64,000 nt of DNA from Mycolicibacterium duvalii (GTDB lineage Bacteria; Actinomycetota; Actinomycetes; Mycobacteriales; Mycobacteriaceae), in NCBI RefSeq assembly GCF_010726645.1, contig NZ_AP022563.1, positions 1,674,001 to 1,738,000 on the forward strand, given 5' to 3'. This document shows positions 25,048 to 33,161 of this stretch, one piece after another. Under the pieces are notes generated by a model, which was not told the origin of the DNA, did no database searches, and was given only the letters and a program-made list of their open reading frames with translations. A program made the position numbers and the translations under genes. Every line of letters starts with the position of its first letter. The first letter of the stretch is position 1.

Positions 25048-26426
25048 AGCTGCCCGCTCTGTTCGCGTCGCAGGTACCGTCCCGCACCGTGCTTGCCGAC
25101 GAAGAGGCCGTCGACCACGACCGGGCGTCCCGCCGAGATGACGCTGCGAACCGCACCACGCAGAGTCCAGCCCTCGTACATGCTGTAGTCGACCTTCATG
25201 TGATGGGTTTCGGCGCTGATGGTCGTCGAACCGTTCGGATCGAAGATCACGAGATCAGCATCGGACCCCACGGCGATGGCGCCCTTGCGCGGGAACAAGC
25301 CGAACAACCGCGCAGGCGTGGTGGAGAAGACGTCGACCATCCGCCGAAGCGAAAGATGTCCCGCCACAACACCGCCCGAGTACATCAACTGCAGACGGTG
25401 TTCTATCCCGGGGCCGCCGTTGGGAATCTTCGAGAAGTCGTGGGCACCGATCGTCTTCTGGCCGTTGAGGCAGAACGGGCAGTGGTCGGTCGACACCACC
25501 TGCAGGTCGTCGGTACGCAGGCCCCGCCAGAGATGTTGCTGGTGGTGCGACGGGCGCAGCGGCGGAGTGAGCACGTACTTGGCGGTGTCGAAGCTCTCGT
25601 CGTCGTAGACGCTGGAGTCCAGGAACAGGTAGTGCGGACACGTCTCGGCGAACACCGGCCGCCCGCGGTCACGGGCCCCGGTCACCTCCTGCAGCGCCTC
25701 CGCGCACGACAAGTGCACGAAATACACCGGCGCGTCCGCCATTTCAGCCAGCGCGATCGCACGGTGGGTGGCCTCGGCCTCCGCCAGCTCGGGCCGGGTG
25801 CGGCCGTGCCAGGACGGGTTGGTGCGGCCCTGGGCCAGGGCGCGGCGCACCAGCACGTCGATGACCGGACCGTTCTCGGCGTGAATGCAGCACAGCGCGC
25901 CGACCTGGCCGGCCCGCTCGATGACCTGGAACAGGGTCGCGTCGTCGACCATCAGCTCACCCGGGTACGCCATGAACATCTTGATGCTGGTGACACCCTC
26001 GTCGACCAGTTCGTCGATCTCGCCGAGCGATTCGGCGGCCATGTCGGTGATCACGATGTGTTGGGCGTAGTCGATGACGGCCTTGCCCTCGGCCGCGGCC
26101 AGCCCGTCGTCGATCGCGGCCCGCAGGTGCTGCCCCCTGCGCTGCTGGGCGAAGTTCACCACCGTCGTCGTGCCGCCCATCGCTGCGGCGATCGTGCCGG
26201 ACTCATAGTCGTCGGCGGTGGTGGTGCTGGCCAGGCTGAACGCCAGATGGGTGTGCGGATCCACCCCGCCCGGCAACAGGTAGCAGTCGCTCGCGTCGAT
26301 CACCTGGTCGGCCGGGATGTCCAGCGCGGCCCCGATCGTGGTCACCTTGCCGTCGGCGACGTACACGTCGGCGACGTAGTCGTCGGCGGCCGTGACCACC
26401 CGCGCGCCCTTGATCAGCAGGCTCAC
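25044..26426 (-). CDS. hydA: Dihydropyrimidinase / hydantoinase
   Basis: A 460-residue cyclic amidohydrolase that opens dihydropyrimidine, hydantoin or related rings to N-carbamoyl amino acids. Motifs: metal HxH in GGVDPHTHLAF, the carboxylated lysine in GVTSIKMFMAYPG, HAENG, VHLSCAEA and the catalytic Asp in STDHCPF, with an NGGPGIEHR substrate-loop segment typical of D-hydantoinase/dihydropyrimidinase. The GTG at 26426 overlaps the amidohydrolase stop (GTGA). It feeds the carbamoyl hydrolases in the same operon. Allantoinase is a possible alternative; the IEHR loop favours dihydropyrimidinase. Confidence 0.88.
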   Translation of the reverse strand: MSLLIKGARVVTAADDYVADVYVADGKVTTIGAALDIPADQVIDASDCYLLPGGVDPHTHLAFSLASTTTADDYESGTIAAAMGGTTTVVNFAQQRRGQHLRAAIDDGLAAAEGKAVIDYAQHIVITDMAAESLGEIDELVDEGVTSIKMFMAYPGELMVDDATLFQVIERAGQVGALCCIHAENGPVIDVLVRRALAQGRTNPSWHGRTRPELAEAEATHRAIALAEMADAPVYFVHLSCAEALQEVTGARDRGRPVFAETCPHYLFLDSSVYDDESFDTAKYVLTPPLRPSHHQQHLWRGLRTDDLQVVSTDHCPFCLNGQKTIGAHDFSKIPNGGPGIEHRLQLMYSGGVVAGHLSLRRMVDVFSTTPARLFGLFPRKGAIAVGSDADLVIFDPNGSTTISAETHHMKVDYSMYEGWTLRGAVRSVISAGRPVVVDGLFVGKHGAGRYLRREQSGQL

Positions 26427-27946
26427 AGCACACCCACCCATGCTCGTTCGTCGTCACTGAATCTGTTGATGCCCACGGCCTCCCGGCAGCAGCGCTGGTA
26501 GATCGCACGAAAGTGCGGCATGAGCGCGTGATTGCGCTGCTCGATCTCGGCGTAGCGGTGGAGGTACTCCCCTCCGAGCTCGCGCACCTCGGCCAGCACC
26601 GCGTCCTCGTCGATGTGCAGGCAGCGTCCGTCGCGGACGACGACCTCGCCGTTGACCCACACCTCGGTGATCGAGTCGCCGTTCTCCACGTAGACCAGAT
26701 GCCGGGCGACGTCGTTGGCCGGGGTGAAGTTCAACGCGTTGAGGTCGAGCATCACCAGATCCGCCTTGCGACCGGGCGCGATGGCGCCGACCTGGTCGGC
26801 CAGCCGCGCCGACCTGGCCCCGCCGCGGGTGGCGGCCCACAGCACCTCGTCGGCGGTGGGCCATGCCTCGAAGTCGGGCTGAGTCACCTTGTGCAACAGA
26901 GCCGCCGACTTCACCACGTCGAACATCCGCGCTGAGTCGTTGCTGGACAGCCCGTCCGAGCCCAGCCCGATGTTGACCCCGGCGTCGAGCAGGGCGCGCC
27001 ACGGTGCGATGCCCGAGCCGAGCTTGAGATTCGAGATCGGGTTGTGCGCCACCGACGCCCCGACCGCGCCGAGCCGTTCGATGTCGCTGTCGGTCAGCCA
27101 GATACCGTGCGCCAGCGTGGCGCGGTCGGTCAGCACTCCGAGCGAGTCCAGGTACTCGACCAGGGTCGACCCGTAGAACTCCCGGCCGGTCACGGCCTGC
27201 ATCTTGGTTTCCAGCACATGCACGTGGAAGGTCGTGTCGTGCTCGCGCGACAACTCGTTGGCGGCGACGAACAACTCCTCGGTGCATCGCTGCGGGCCGC
27301 TGGGCGCGATCACATAACGCAGCCGGCCCGCCCGGCCGTCGAAGCGTGTCAGCGCCTCCTTGCTGAACTGCACGTAGTCCTCAGTGGTCCGCGGCGCGAC
27401 CGCGCGGGCCTCGGTGACCAGCTCCGCCGGCACCATCTCGTCGACGAACGGGATGGTGTCGATGTAGCGCCGGTTGACGATGTTGCCCGAGCAGTTGGCG
27501 CGGATGCCGATGTCCTCGTACCCCCGGAAGACGGCTTCCAGGGCGGTCAGGCTCTGCGTGGGCGACTCGATGACGTCGTCGAGCAGGCAGGTGGCGCCGT
27601 TGCGCAGCGACTCCATGCCCACCAGCAGCGTGCGCAGATAGATCAGCCGCTCCGACATCGGCTCTAAGCCGAGGATCGGATAGGACAGCAGCATCCACAG
27701 TTCCAGGGGCAGGTTGTCGTAGCGGCCCTTGAACAGCGCCTCCCACGAGTGCACGTGCGCATTGACCAGGCCGGGCATCAACAGCCGGTGGGTGCAGTCG
27801 ATGATCTCGGCCCCGTCGGGCACGGGCAGATCCGGCGCCACCGCGGTGATCCGGTCCCCGACCACCAGCACGTCGGATCGGAAGGGCCTGCTGCGGTTGG
27901 TGTCGTCCATTGCGACGACGAGAGCGTTGCGGAACAGGGTGCTCAT
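26423..27946 (-). CDS. Amidohydrolase-family deaminase (TrzA/AtzA/cytosine-deaminase-like)
   Basis: A 507-residue metal-dependent amidohydrolase of the deaminase/chlorohydrolase branch: NAHVHSWEALFKG (HxH), HVHVLETK (metal His), AHGIWLTDSD (second His) and GLGSDGLSSND (catalytic Asp). There is a C-terminal beta-sandwich return (GRKADLVMLDL) and a further ~70-residue helical tail after WVNGEVVVRDG. Relatives remove amino or halogen groups from heterocycles (guanine, 8-oxoguanine, s-triazines, S-adenosylhomocysteine). The exact substrate is unknown. Overlaps both neighbours by 4 bases; presumably acts before the ring-opening HydA. Confidence 0.82.
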   Translation of the reverse strand: MSTLFRNALVVAMDDTNRSRPFRSDVLVVGDRITAVAPDLPVPDGAEIIDCTHRLLMPGLVNAHVHSWEALFKGRYDNLPLELWMLLSYPILGLEPMSERLIYLRTLLVGMESLRNGATCLLDDVIESPTQSLTALEAVFRGYEDIGIRANCSGNIVNRRYIDTIPFVDEMVPAELVTEARAVAPRTTEDYVQFSKEALTRFDGRAGRLRYVIAPSGPQRCTEELFVAANELSREHDTTFHVHVLETKMQAVTGREFYGSTLVEYLDSLGVLTDRATLAHGIWLTDSDIERLGAVGASVAHNPISNLKLGSGIAPWRALLDAGVNIGLGSDGLSSNDSARMFDVVKSAALLHKVTQPDFEAWPTADEVLWAATRGGARSARLADQVGAIAPGRKADLVMLDLNALNFTPANDVARHLVYVENGDSITEVWVNGEVVVRDGRCLHIDEDAVLAEVRELGGEYLHRYAEIEQRNHALMPHFRAIYQRCCREAVGINRFSDDERAWVGVL

Positions 27947-28833
27947 CAGATCTCCTCGGCACTGGGGAAAAGGTCGGTGCGGCGGTGGTCGAAATAGCGC
28001 AGCGCGCGGCGGGTCTCGACGAGGCTGCCGATGTCGAGCTCGGCGATCACCAGGCCGGGACCGTCGGCGCCGGGCCGGTGCGCGATCACCTCGCCGTCGG
28101 GGCCGACGATGCAGGAGGCGCCGAAGTTCTCGACGGCGTGGCCGCCCACCCATTCCACCCCGATCTTGTTGGCCGCCACGGCGAACAACCCGTTCTCACG
28201 GGCGTGGGTGCGCAGTTCGGCCAGGAAGAAGTCGACGCTGTCACCACCGCTGCCGGCGACCGGGACGGTCACGAGATCCGCCCGCAGCGCCCGCAGTTCC
28301 CGCCAACACTCGGGGAATCGACGGTCATAGCAGATCGGGATACCGAGGCGCGCACCGGCCACGGTGTGCACCCCGAGCCACTGCCCGGGGGTGAAATGCG
28401 CCGGTTCGTCGAACCCCGGTGCCGGAAAGTCACCGACCGGCAGGTGCAGTTTGCGGGCGACCGTGTGGGTCTGTCCAGCCCGGTCGACGCACGGCACGAC
28501 GGCGCCGCGCTCGTCGAGCACCACCGCCGCGTTGTGGAACGTGTGGGTGCTGTCGTCCCTTTCGAACAGCGGAAGCACCACCGCCACACCCAGTTCCGCC
28601 GCGCGCACGGAGATGGAGTCGGTCTGCGGGCCGGGCACTGGCTGCGCCCAGTCCCGGTAGGCGCCGGGTGGTTCGCCGCAGAAGTACGGCGTGGCGGCCA
28701 ACTCGGGGAACACGACCAGGCCGGCACCCGCGGCGGCCGCGTCGGTCAGCGCTGCCTCGACCACCGCCAGGTTCTTGTCGGGGTCGTCCGCACACGCCGG
28801 GAGCTGGGCCGCCGCGACGACGAGCGTGCTCAT
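27946..28833 (-). CDS. Carbon-nitrogen hydrolase (beta-ureidopropionase / N-carbamoyl amidase-like)
   Basis: A 295-residue nitrilase-superfamily enzyme with the complete triad Glu44 (FPELAATPYF), Lys128 (RKLHLPVGD) and Cys168 (ICYDRRFPE). The family cleaves N-carbamoyl amines and amino acids such as N-carbamoyl-beta-alanine or N-carbamoylputrescine. It lies between the ABC ATPase and the deaminase-like gene with 4-base overlaps on both sides. Given hydA in the operon, an N-carbamoyl amino acid is the likely substrate; the M20 enzyme of the same cluster could do a similar reaction with different specificity. Confidence 0.85.
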   Translation of the reverse strand: MSTLVVAAAQLPACADDPDKNLAVVEAALTDAAAAGAGLVVFPELAATPYFCGEPPGAYRDWAQPVPGPQTDSISVRAAELGVAVVLPLFERDDSTHTFHNAAVVLDERGAVVPCVDRAGQTHTVARKLHLPVGDFPAPGFDEPAHFTPGQWLGVHTVAGARLGIPICYDRRFPECWRELRALRADLVTVPVAGSGGDSVDFFLAELRTHARENGLFAVAANKIGVEWVGGHAVENFGASCIVGPDGEVIAHRPGADGPGLVIAELDIGSLVETRRALRYFDHRRTDLFPSAEEI

Positions 28834-29648
28834 CTGCGCGCCCTCTCCTGCTGGGCGAACGCGCGGTCGACCTCGTCGGCGAGCAGGTCGACGAGCTGGT
28901 CGTGCAGCGCATGGTACTCCGGCGATCGCGGGTCGCGCGGGCGTTCCATTTCGACGTCGACCATCGCCTTGATCCGGCCGGGCCGCGCGGTGAACACCAC
29001 GATGCGGTCGGCCAGCGCCACCGCCTCGTCGATGCTGTGCGTGACGAACAGCACCGAAGCGCCGCTCTCCGCGCGCAGCGAGGCGATGTAGTTCTGCAGC
29101 TTCGCGCGGGTCTGCACGTCCAGCGCGGCGAACGGTTCGTCCATCAGCAGCACGCGCGGCTGCATCGCCAGCGCGCGGGCGATCGCCGCGCGCTGGCGCA
29201 TCCCGCCCGACAGGCCGTCCGGCTGTGCGTCGGCGAAGTCGCCGAGCCCCATGGTCTGCAGCAGATCCCTTGCGGTCTCGCGCCGTTCGGCCTTCGGCAC
29301 ACCGCGCAGCTTCAGCCCGAAGCTGACATTGTCGGCGACCGACATCCACGGATACAGCGAGGACTGCTGAAAGATCATGCAGCGGTCGGGACCGGGTCCG
29401 ATCACGGGCGCACCGTCGGCGGTGATCTCACCCGACGTGACCGGCTCCAGGCCGGCGATCATCGACAGCAGGGTGGATTTCCCGCAGCCGCTGGGGCCGA
29501 GGATGACGACGAACTCCCCCGGGGCCACGTCGAGGTTGACCGAGTCGACGGCGACCACCTCGGATCCGCTGTCGCCGAACACCTTGCTGACGGCACGGCA
29601 GTGCACCGCCCCGGTGGCCTGCTTGGCTTCTGCTGCTGCCGGTGTCAT
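28830..29648 (-). CDS. ABC transporter ATPase (SsuB/TauB type)
   Basis: A 272-residue nucleotide-binding subunit with Walker A GPSGCGKST (about 51-59), Q-loop in MIFQQSSLYPW, signature LSGGMRQR, Walker B RVLLMDEPFAALD and the switch His in FVTHSIDEA. It belongs to the nitrate/sulfonate/taurine importer family, which couples to THI5/NMT1-type binding proteins like those encoded just upstream. Overlaps the permease by ATGA. Confidence 0.92.
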   Translation of the reverse strand: MTPAAAEAKQATGAVHCRAVSKVFGDSGSEVVAVDSVNLDVAPGEFVVILGPSGCGKSTLLSMIAGLEPVTSGEITADGAPVIGPGPDRCMIFQQSSLYPWMSVADNVSFGLKLRGVPKAERRETARDLLQTMGLGDFADAQPDGLSGGMRQRAAIARALAMQPRVLLMDEPFAALDVQTRAKLQNYIASLRAESGASVLFVTHSIDEAVALADRIVVFTARPGRIKAMVDVEMERPRDPRSPEYHALHDQLVDLLADEVDRAFAQQERARR

Positions 29649-30538
29649 CGGAGGGCTCCCTTCCCGACCGGCTGCCACCACAGCAACCGGTTCTGCATCT
29701 GGCGGAACGCGATGTCGAGCAGGTAGCCGGCGATGCCGATGACGGTCATCGAGAAGAACACCAGACTCGAGTTGAAGGTGTTGCGGGCCAACATGACCAC
29801 CTGGCCGAGCCCGCTGCCGACGCCGACGGCCTCGGCCAGCAGCACGACCATCCACGCGGCGAACAGGTTCAGCCGCAAGCTCTGCAGCAGGCCGGGCAGG
29901 ATCGAGGGCAGGATGACCTGGAACAGGATCTGGCGCCGGGAGGCGCCCATCGTGCGGGCCACGTCGATATAGGTCGTGGGCACGTCATTGATCAGGCCGA
30001 TCGTCGCCAGCGTCATGACGAAGTAGACGCCGATGAACACCATGAAGATCGCCGGACCGTCGCCGATACCGAACAGGAAGATCGACACGGGCAGCCACGC
30101 AATCGGCGAGATCGGCGCCAGCAGCGTGATCGTCGGCAGCACCAGGCCGCGCACCATCAGGAACTGGCTGATCAGCACGCCGGTGATGAGGCTGGCGAGG
30201 AAGCCCAGCGCCAGGCCGGCCAGCACGCGCAGCACGGTCGCGAGCACCGTGCCGGCCACCGCGACCACCGGGGTGGCCTGTTCGGCGCCGATAGTTGCGG
30301 TGTCGAAGAACTGGGCCTGGCTGCTGAAATCCTGCAGGAAGATGTGCGGCGGCGGCAGGAGCAGCTCGGGCGCCCATCCCATCAGCCACGCCAGTTCCCA
30401 GATACCGGCGAACAGGGCCACCGACGCCACCCACCACGCGGCGGCGGCGCCGAGACGGCGGTATCTGCCGCGCGAGCGTCGCGGTGCGGCGGGCGCGGTG
30501 CGCTGGGCCGGCAGGTCGATGTGCGTGATGGCGGTCAT
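29645..30538 (-). CDS. ABC transporter permease (SsuC/TauC type)
   Basis: A 297-residue permease with about six transmembrane helices (first at ~35-55, WWVASVALFAGIWELAWLM) and the EAA loop (DVARTMGASRRQILFQVILP, about residues 195-215) that docks on the ATPase. Family BPD_transp_1, importer for nitrate/sulfonate/pyrimidine-like solutes. An early cytoplasmic basic stretch (PRRSRGRYRR) sets an inside N-terminus. Part of a complete importer with the ATPase and the lipoprotein. Confidence 0.92.
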   Translation of the reverse strand: MTAITHIDLPAQRTAPAAPRRSRGRYRRLGAAAAWWVASVALFAGIWELAWLMGWAPELLLPPPHIFLQDFSSQAQFFDTATIGAEQATPVVAVAGTVLATVLRVLAGLALGFLASLITGVLISQFLMVRGLVLPTITLLAPISPIAWLPVSIFLFGIGDGPAIFMVFIGVYFVMTLATIGLINDVPTTYIDVARTMGASRRQILFQVILPSILPGLLQSLRLNLFAAWMVVLLAEAVGVGSGLGQVVMLARNTFNSSLVFFSMTVIGIAGYLLDIAFRQMQNRLLWWQPVGKGALR

Positions 30539-31602
30539 GCGGTCTTCACCTTCAGCGAGTTGTAGAGGCTCTGGTTTTCGCTGATCACCTCTTCGAGCAA
30601 CGACCAGTCGGCGATCTTCTCGTCGGGCAGCTTCTTCAGGTAGCCGAGGTCTTTCATGCCGACCGCGCGGTCGAGCATGAACTGGGTCTTGTTGCGCTGG
30701 TCGACGACGTTGGGCTGTTTGGTCGATGCGTCGAGTGCGTCCTCGAGGCTGGTCTTGAAGTAGGTACCGACGGCCACCTCGACGGCGGCGCTGCGGTCCG
30801 CCTCGGTCTGCTGCTGGGCTTCGAACAATCCCTTGATCACCGCCTTGACGGCCTTCGGATTCTCCTGCAGCAACGGATTGCGCACGGCCAGCACGCAGTC
30901 GGTGTATCCAGGACCGTAGACGTCCTTGCCGTCGGAGAGCAGCACCGATCCGGTCCTGCCGTTGAGCGCCTGGGTGACGTAGGGCTCGATGTGACACATG
31001 CTGTCGATGGAGCCGCTGATGAATGCCTGGGCGAGCTCGGGCGAGGTACCGAAGTACCGAACCTCGATGTCGCCGAACGACATTCCCGCTTTCTGCAGGT
31101 AGTCGTAAGGCAGCATTTCGAGGGTGTCGGCCTGGAAGGTGCCGAGCGTCTTACCCCGCATGTCGGCCGCGGAGGTGATGCCCGGCTGCGCCACGATCGA
31201 GCAGCCTTCGACGCCGCCACCCGCGACGATGGTCACCGGCGCGCCGGCGTCGTACAGGGTGAGAAACTGGGTGTAGGGCACCAGCGACATGTCGACCTGA
31301 CCGGCGCCGAACAAGGTGACGATGTCGGCGTTGGTCGGTGTCACGACGAACTCGATTGCGGTGCCGTCGGGTTCACTGAGCTTGCGTTCCTTGGTCAGGA
31401 AGATCCCCAGATTGCACAGCCCGGTCCCATGGGTGGCCTTGAGGGTGGTGACCCCGGCCGCGTTGGGCGCCGTGCCGGCGGTGCCGGCGGTGCCGGAACA
31501 GCCGCTGAGCAGCCAGGCCGGGACAGCGACCGCCGCTCCGGCGATCGCGGTGTTGCGGAAGAACATGCGGCGGCTGACGGGTGCGGTGATCTTTTCTCTC
31601 AT
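30535..31602 (-). CDS. ABC transporter substrate-binding lipoprotein (NMT1/THI5-like)
   Basis: A 355-residue binding protein. The N-terminus has a twin-arginine-like motif (SRRMFFRN) followed by a hydrophobic stretch and a lipobox LLSGC (Cys about residue 35), so export by Tat and lipid anchoring are likely. The mature part is a periplasmic-binding fold of the NMT1/THI5-like/SsuA class, with GTFQAD, DIEVRYFG and IEPY segments also present in the neighbouring SBP paralogue. Ligands of this class include HMP-type pyrimidines, sulfonates and taurine; with the enzymes here, a heterocycle or ureide is likely. Confidence 0.9.
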   Translation of the reverse strand: MREKITAPVSRRMFFRNTAIAGAAVAVPAWLLSGCSGTAGTAGTAPNAAGVTTLKATHGTGLCNLGIFLTKERKLSEPDGTAIEFVVTPTNADIVTLFGAGQVDMSLVPYTQFLTLYDAGAPVTIVAGGGVEGCSIVAQPGITSAADMRGKTLGTFQADTLEMLPYDYLQKAGMSFGDIEVRYFGTSPELAQAFISGSIDSMCHIEPYVTQALNGRTGSVLLSDGKDVYGPGYTDCVLAVRNPLLQENPKAVKAVIKGLFEAQQQTEADRSAAVEVAVGTYFKTSLEDALDASTKQPNVVDQRNKTQFMLDRAVGMKDLGYLKKLPDEKIADWSLLEEVISENQSLYNSLKVKTA

Positions 31603-32510
31603 CGGGCGTTCTCCTTGGCGGTGGTGCGGGCTGCGAGCTCGGCGTTGAGCAGGTCGAGATTGACGGCGTGGAGCGGTAGATCGACGTCGGCGGGTACGAG
31701 GCCCAGGGACCGCAGGGTCTCCCACCTCCCGTAGACGGTGGCGGTGAGGTCACGGATGTCGACCATCGAGGGCTGACGTCCGACGGCATCGACGAGTTCG
31801 TCGAGGCGGTATCCGGGGAAGAACTTCTGCGCGTGACGCACGGCGGCCGGAAGGTCGGCGACGATCAGGTCGTAGGCCCGCAGCATCGCCCGGATGGCCG
31901 CGCGCACGTGATCGGGATGTTCCCGCAGGAACCGACTGGACGCCACGAGGGTGGTGTCGGGGAACGGGTGACCCCACACGTCGGTGCCATCGCTGAGAAC
32001 GTGTCCGCCCGCGGCGCGCACCCGGCCCGCGTAGGGTTCGGCCAGGGTCAGCGCGGCCAGTTCCCCGGCCGTGAAGGCCTCGATGGCGTCTTCGAGCACG
32101 CCGAAGTAACGGATCTCGACGTCACTCGTGGCCAGCCCGGCGGCGGCCAGCACATCGTGGAGCAGCACCTCCATCGGGTCCGCGCGGAAGGTCCCCACGG
32201 GGTGCCCGGCCAGCGCAGCGGCGTCGGACACCGGATCGCGGGTGAGCACGAATACCCCCATCAGACCGCTGCCGGCGACCAGGATCGGCGGGTCGGGCCG
32301 GCATGCGTCGATCAGCGGCTGGGTGAACCCGGCGGTGCCGAGATCGGCTACACCGGTGGCGAGAAGCTCTGCGGTGGAACCGATGTCGTCGAAGTAGGGC
32401 GCCTCCACGCGCAGCCCCTCGTCGGCGAAGAGCCCCTCCCCGACGGCGACGAAGAGGGGAAGATTCGACAGGGAGCAACCATGGGTGAGGACGAGGGTCC
32501 GCGAGTTCAT
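31599..32510 (-). CDS. NMT1/THI5-like binding protein without export signal
   Basis: A 303-residue paralogue of the adjacent lipoprotein (shared GTFRAD, DVEIRYFG, EPYAGRV and SDGTDVWG segments), but the start MNSRTLVLTHG leads straight into the first beta strand of the mature fold: there is no signal peptide, Tat motif or lipobox. The ATG at 32510 overlaps the upstream stop (ATGA); a GTG 3 codons earlier adds only MRR. It may be a cytosolic ligand sensor or, like eukaryotic THI5, an enzyme built on this fold. The THI5 CCCFC motif is not seen. Function not known. Confidence 0.8.
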   Translation of the reverse strand: MNSRTLVLTHGCSLSNLPLFVAVGEGLFADEGLRVEAPYFDDIGSTAELLATGVADLGTAGFTQPLIDACRPDPPILVAGSGLMGVFVLTRDPVSDAAALAGHPVGTFRADPMEVLLHDVLAAAGLATSDVEIRYFGVLEDAIEAFTAGELAALTLAEPYAGRVRAAGGHVLSDGTDVWGHPFPDTTLVASSRFLREHPDHVRAAIRAMLRAYDLIVADLPAAVRHAQKFFPGYRLDELVDAVGRQPSMVDIRDLTATVYGRWETLRSLGLVPADVDLPLHAVNLDLLNAELAARTTAKENAR

Positions 32511-33040
32511 GCGGCGCACCCGGCGCGGTGCCCGCGCACCAGAGCGGTCGACACCGGCACCTCACCGAGTCCGCTGCCAACCACCCGCCAGCCGCCCCGA
32601 GCGCCCGGCGCGGTCGCGGCGACGACCGCGACGGTGCGCACCAGGAGTCGGCCGTCCCGGTCCCCCGCCAGGATCGTCGCGGCGTCGTCGTAGGAGATGG
32701 CGATGGCCGGGCCGCCGAGATCGGTCTGCGCCACGACGCGGATGTCGAGTCCGGGCACGGCAATCCAGCCGCCGTGCACCTCGGCGAGTGCGGTGGATGC
32801 CACGGCACGGCCTGGTCCCGATACCTGCAACGCGGCCTGGGTCGCAGGCGGCAGCGTGGTGTCGTCGGCGGCCACCGCCACCAGTTCGGTCTCGGACGCG
32901 CAACACCGTCGGCCCTGTCCGGCTGCGATGTGCAGACGTCGGCTCAGCACGTCACCGAGATCGTCGAACGCCTCATCGGGGGCCACCCCGGGCCACTCGA
33001 CAACGACCAGCCGGCTCGTTGTGTCCTGTATACAACGCAT
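32507..33040 (-). CDS. Hypothetical protein, first gene of the ureide/heterocycle operon
   Basis: A protein of 177 residues (180 if the ATG at 33049 is used) that is not recognised. It is a beta-rich, Val/Ala-rich soluble protein without membrane segments; visible pieces are LVVVEWPGVAPDEAFDDLGD, a CCASE dicysteine and GGPAIAISYDDAA. It overlaps the signal-less binding protein by ATGA, so it is co-translated with the transporter genes. The start is uncertain: the ATG at 33040 lies 7 bases after TCTAAT, a weak -10. A 10-base near-palindrome at 33026-33035 would then fall in codons 2-5. Confidence 0.55.
   Translation of the reverse strand: MRCIQDTTSRLVVVEWPGVAPDEAFDDLGDVLSRRLHIAAGQGRRCCASETELVAVAADDTTLPPATQAALQVSGPGRAVASTALAEVHGGWIAVPGLDIRVVAQTDLGGPAIAISYDDAATILAGDRDGRLLVRTVAVVAATAPGARGGWRVVGSGLGEVPVSTALVRGHRAGCAA
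33026..33035. promoter_or_regulatory. GntR-type half-palindrome near the operon start
   Basis: CTGTATACAA differs by one base from TTGTATACAA, a form often seen for FadR/FCD-type GntR regulators, and contains the perfect 8-base palindrome TGTATACA. It lies at the head of an operon that encodes such a regulator. Binding is inferred; the site would sit just inside the first gene or its leader. Confidence 0.4.
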
Positions 33041-33161
33041 GCAGAGCATTAGATGCAGCTGCTGTTTCGGAAGTGTTACCCGAGCTACCTCGCCGCGTTA
33101 ACGGTTCCTCACCTTGTCGGCGGGGCGACCGACCGCGTTGTGCGCGAGCGTAAGTCGCGCC

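Noticed and set aside
22668..33040. Horizontally acquired island
   Set aside because: The catabolic operon looks like its neighbours in GC content and codon use by eye, and no integrase, IS or tRNA borders it; acquisition cannot be claimed from this window.
24346..33040. Atrazine-type s-triazine pathway
   Set aside because: There is a deaminase-like amidohydrolase and an AtzF-C-like protein, but no cyanuric acid hydrolase or AtzE-type amidase, so this is only one of several possibilities.
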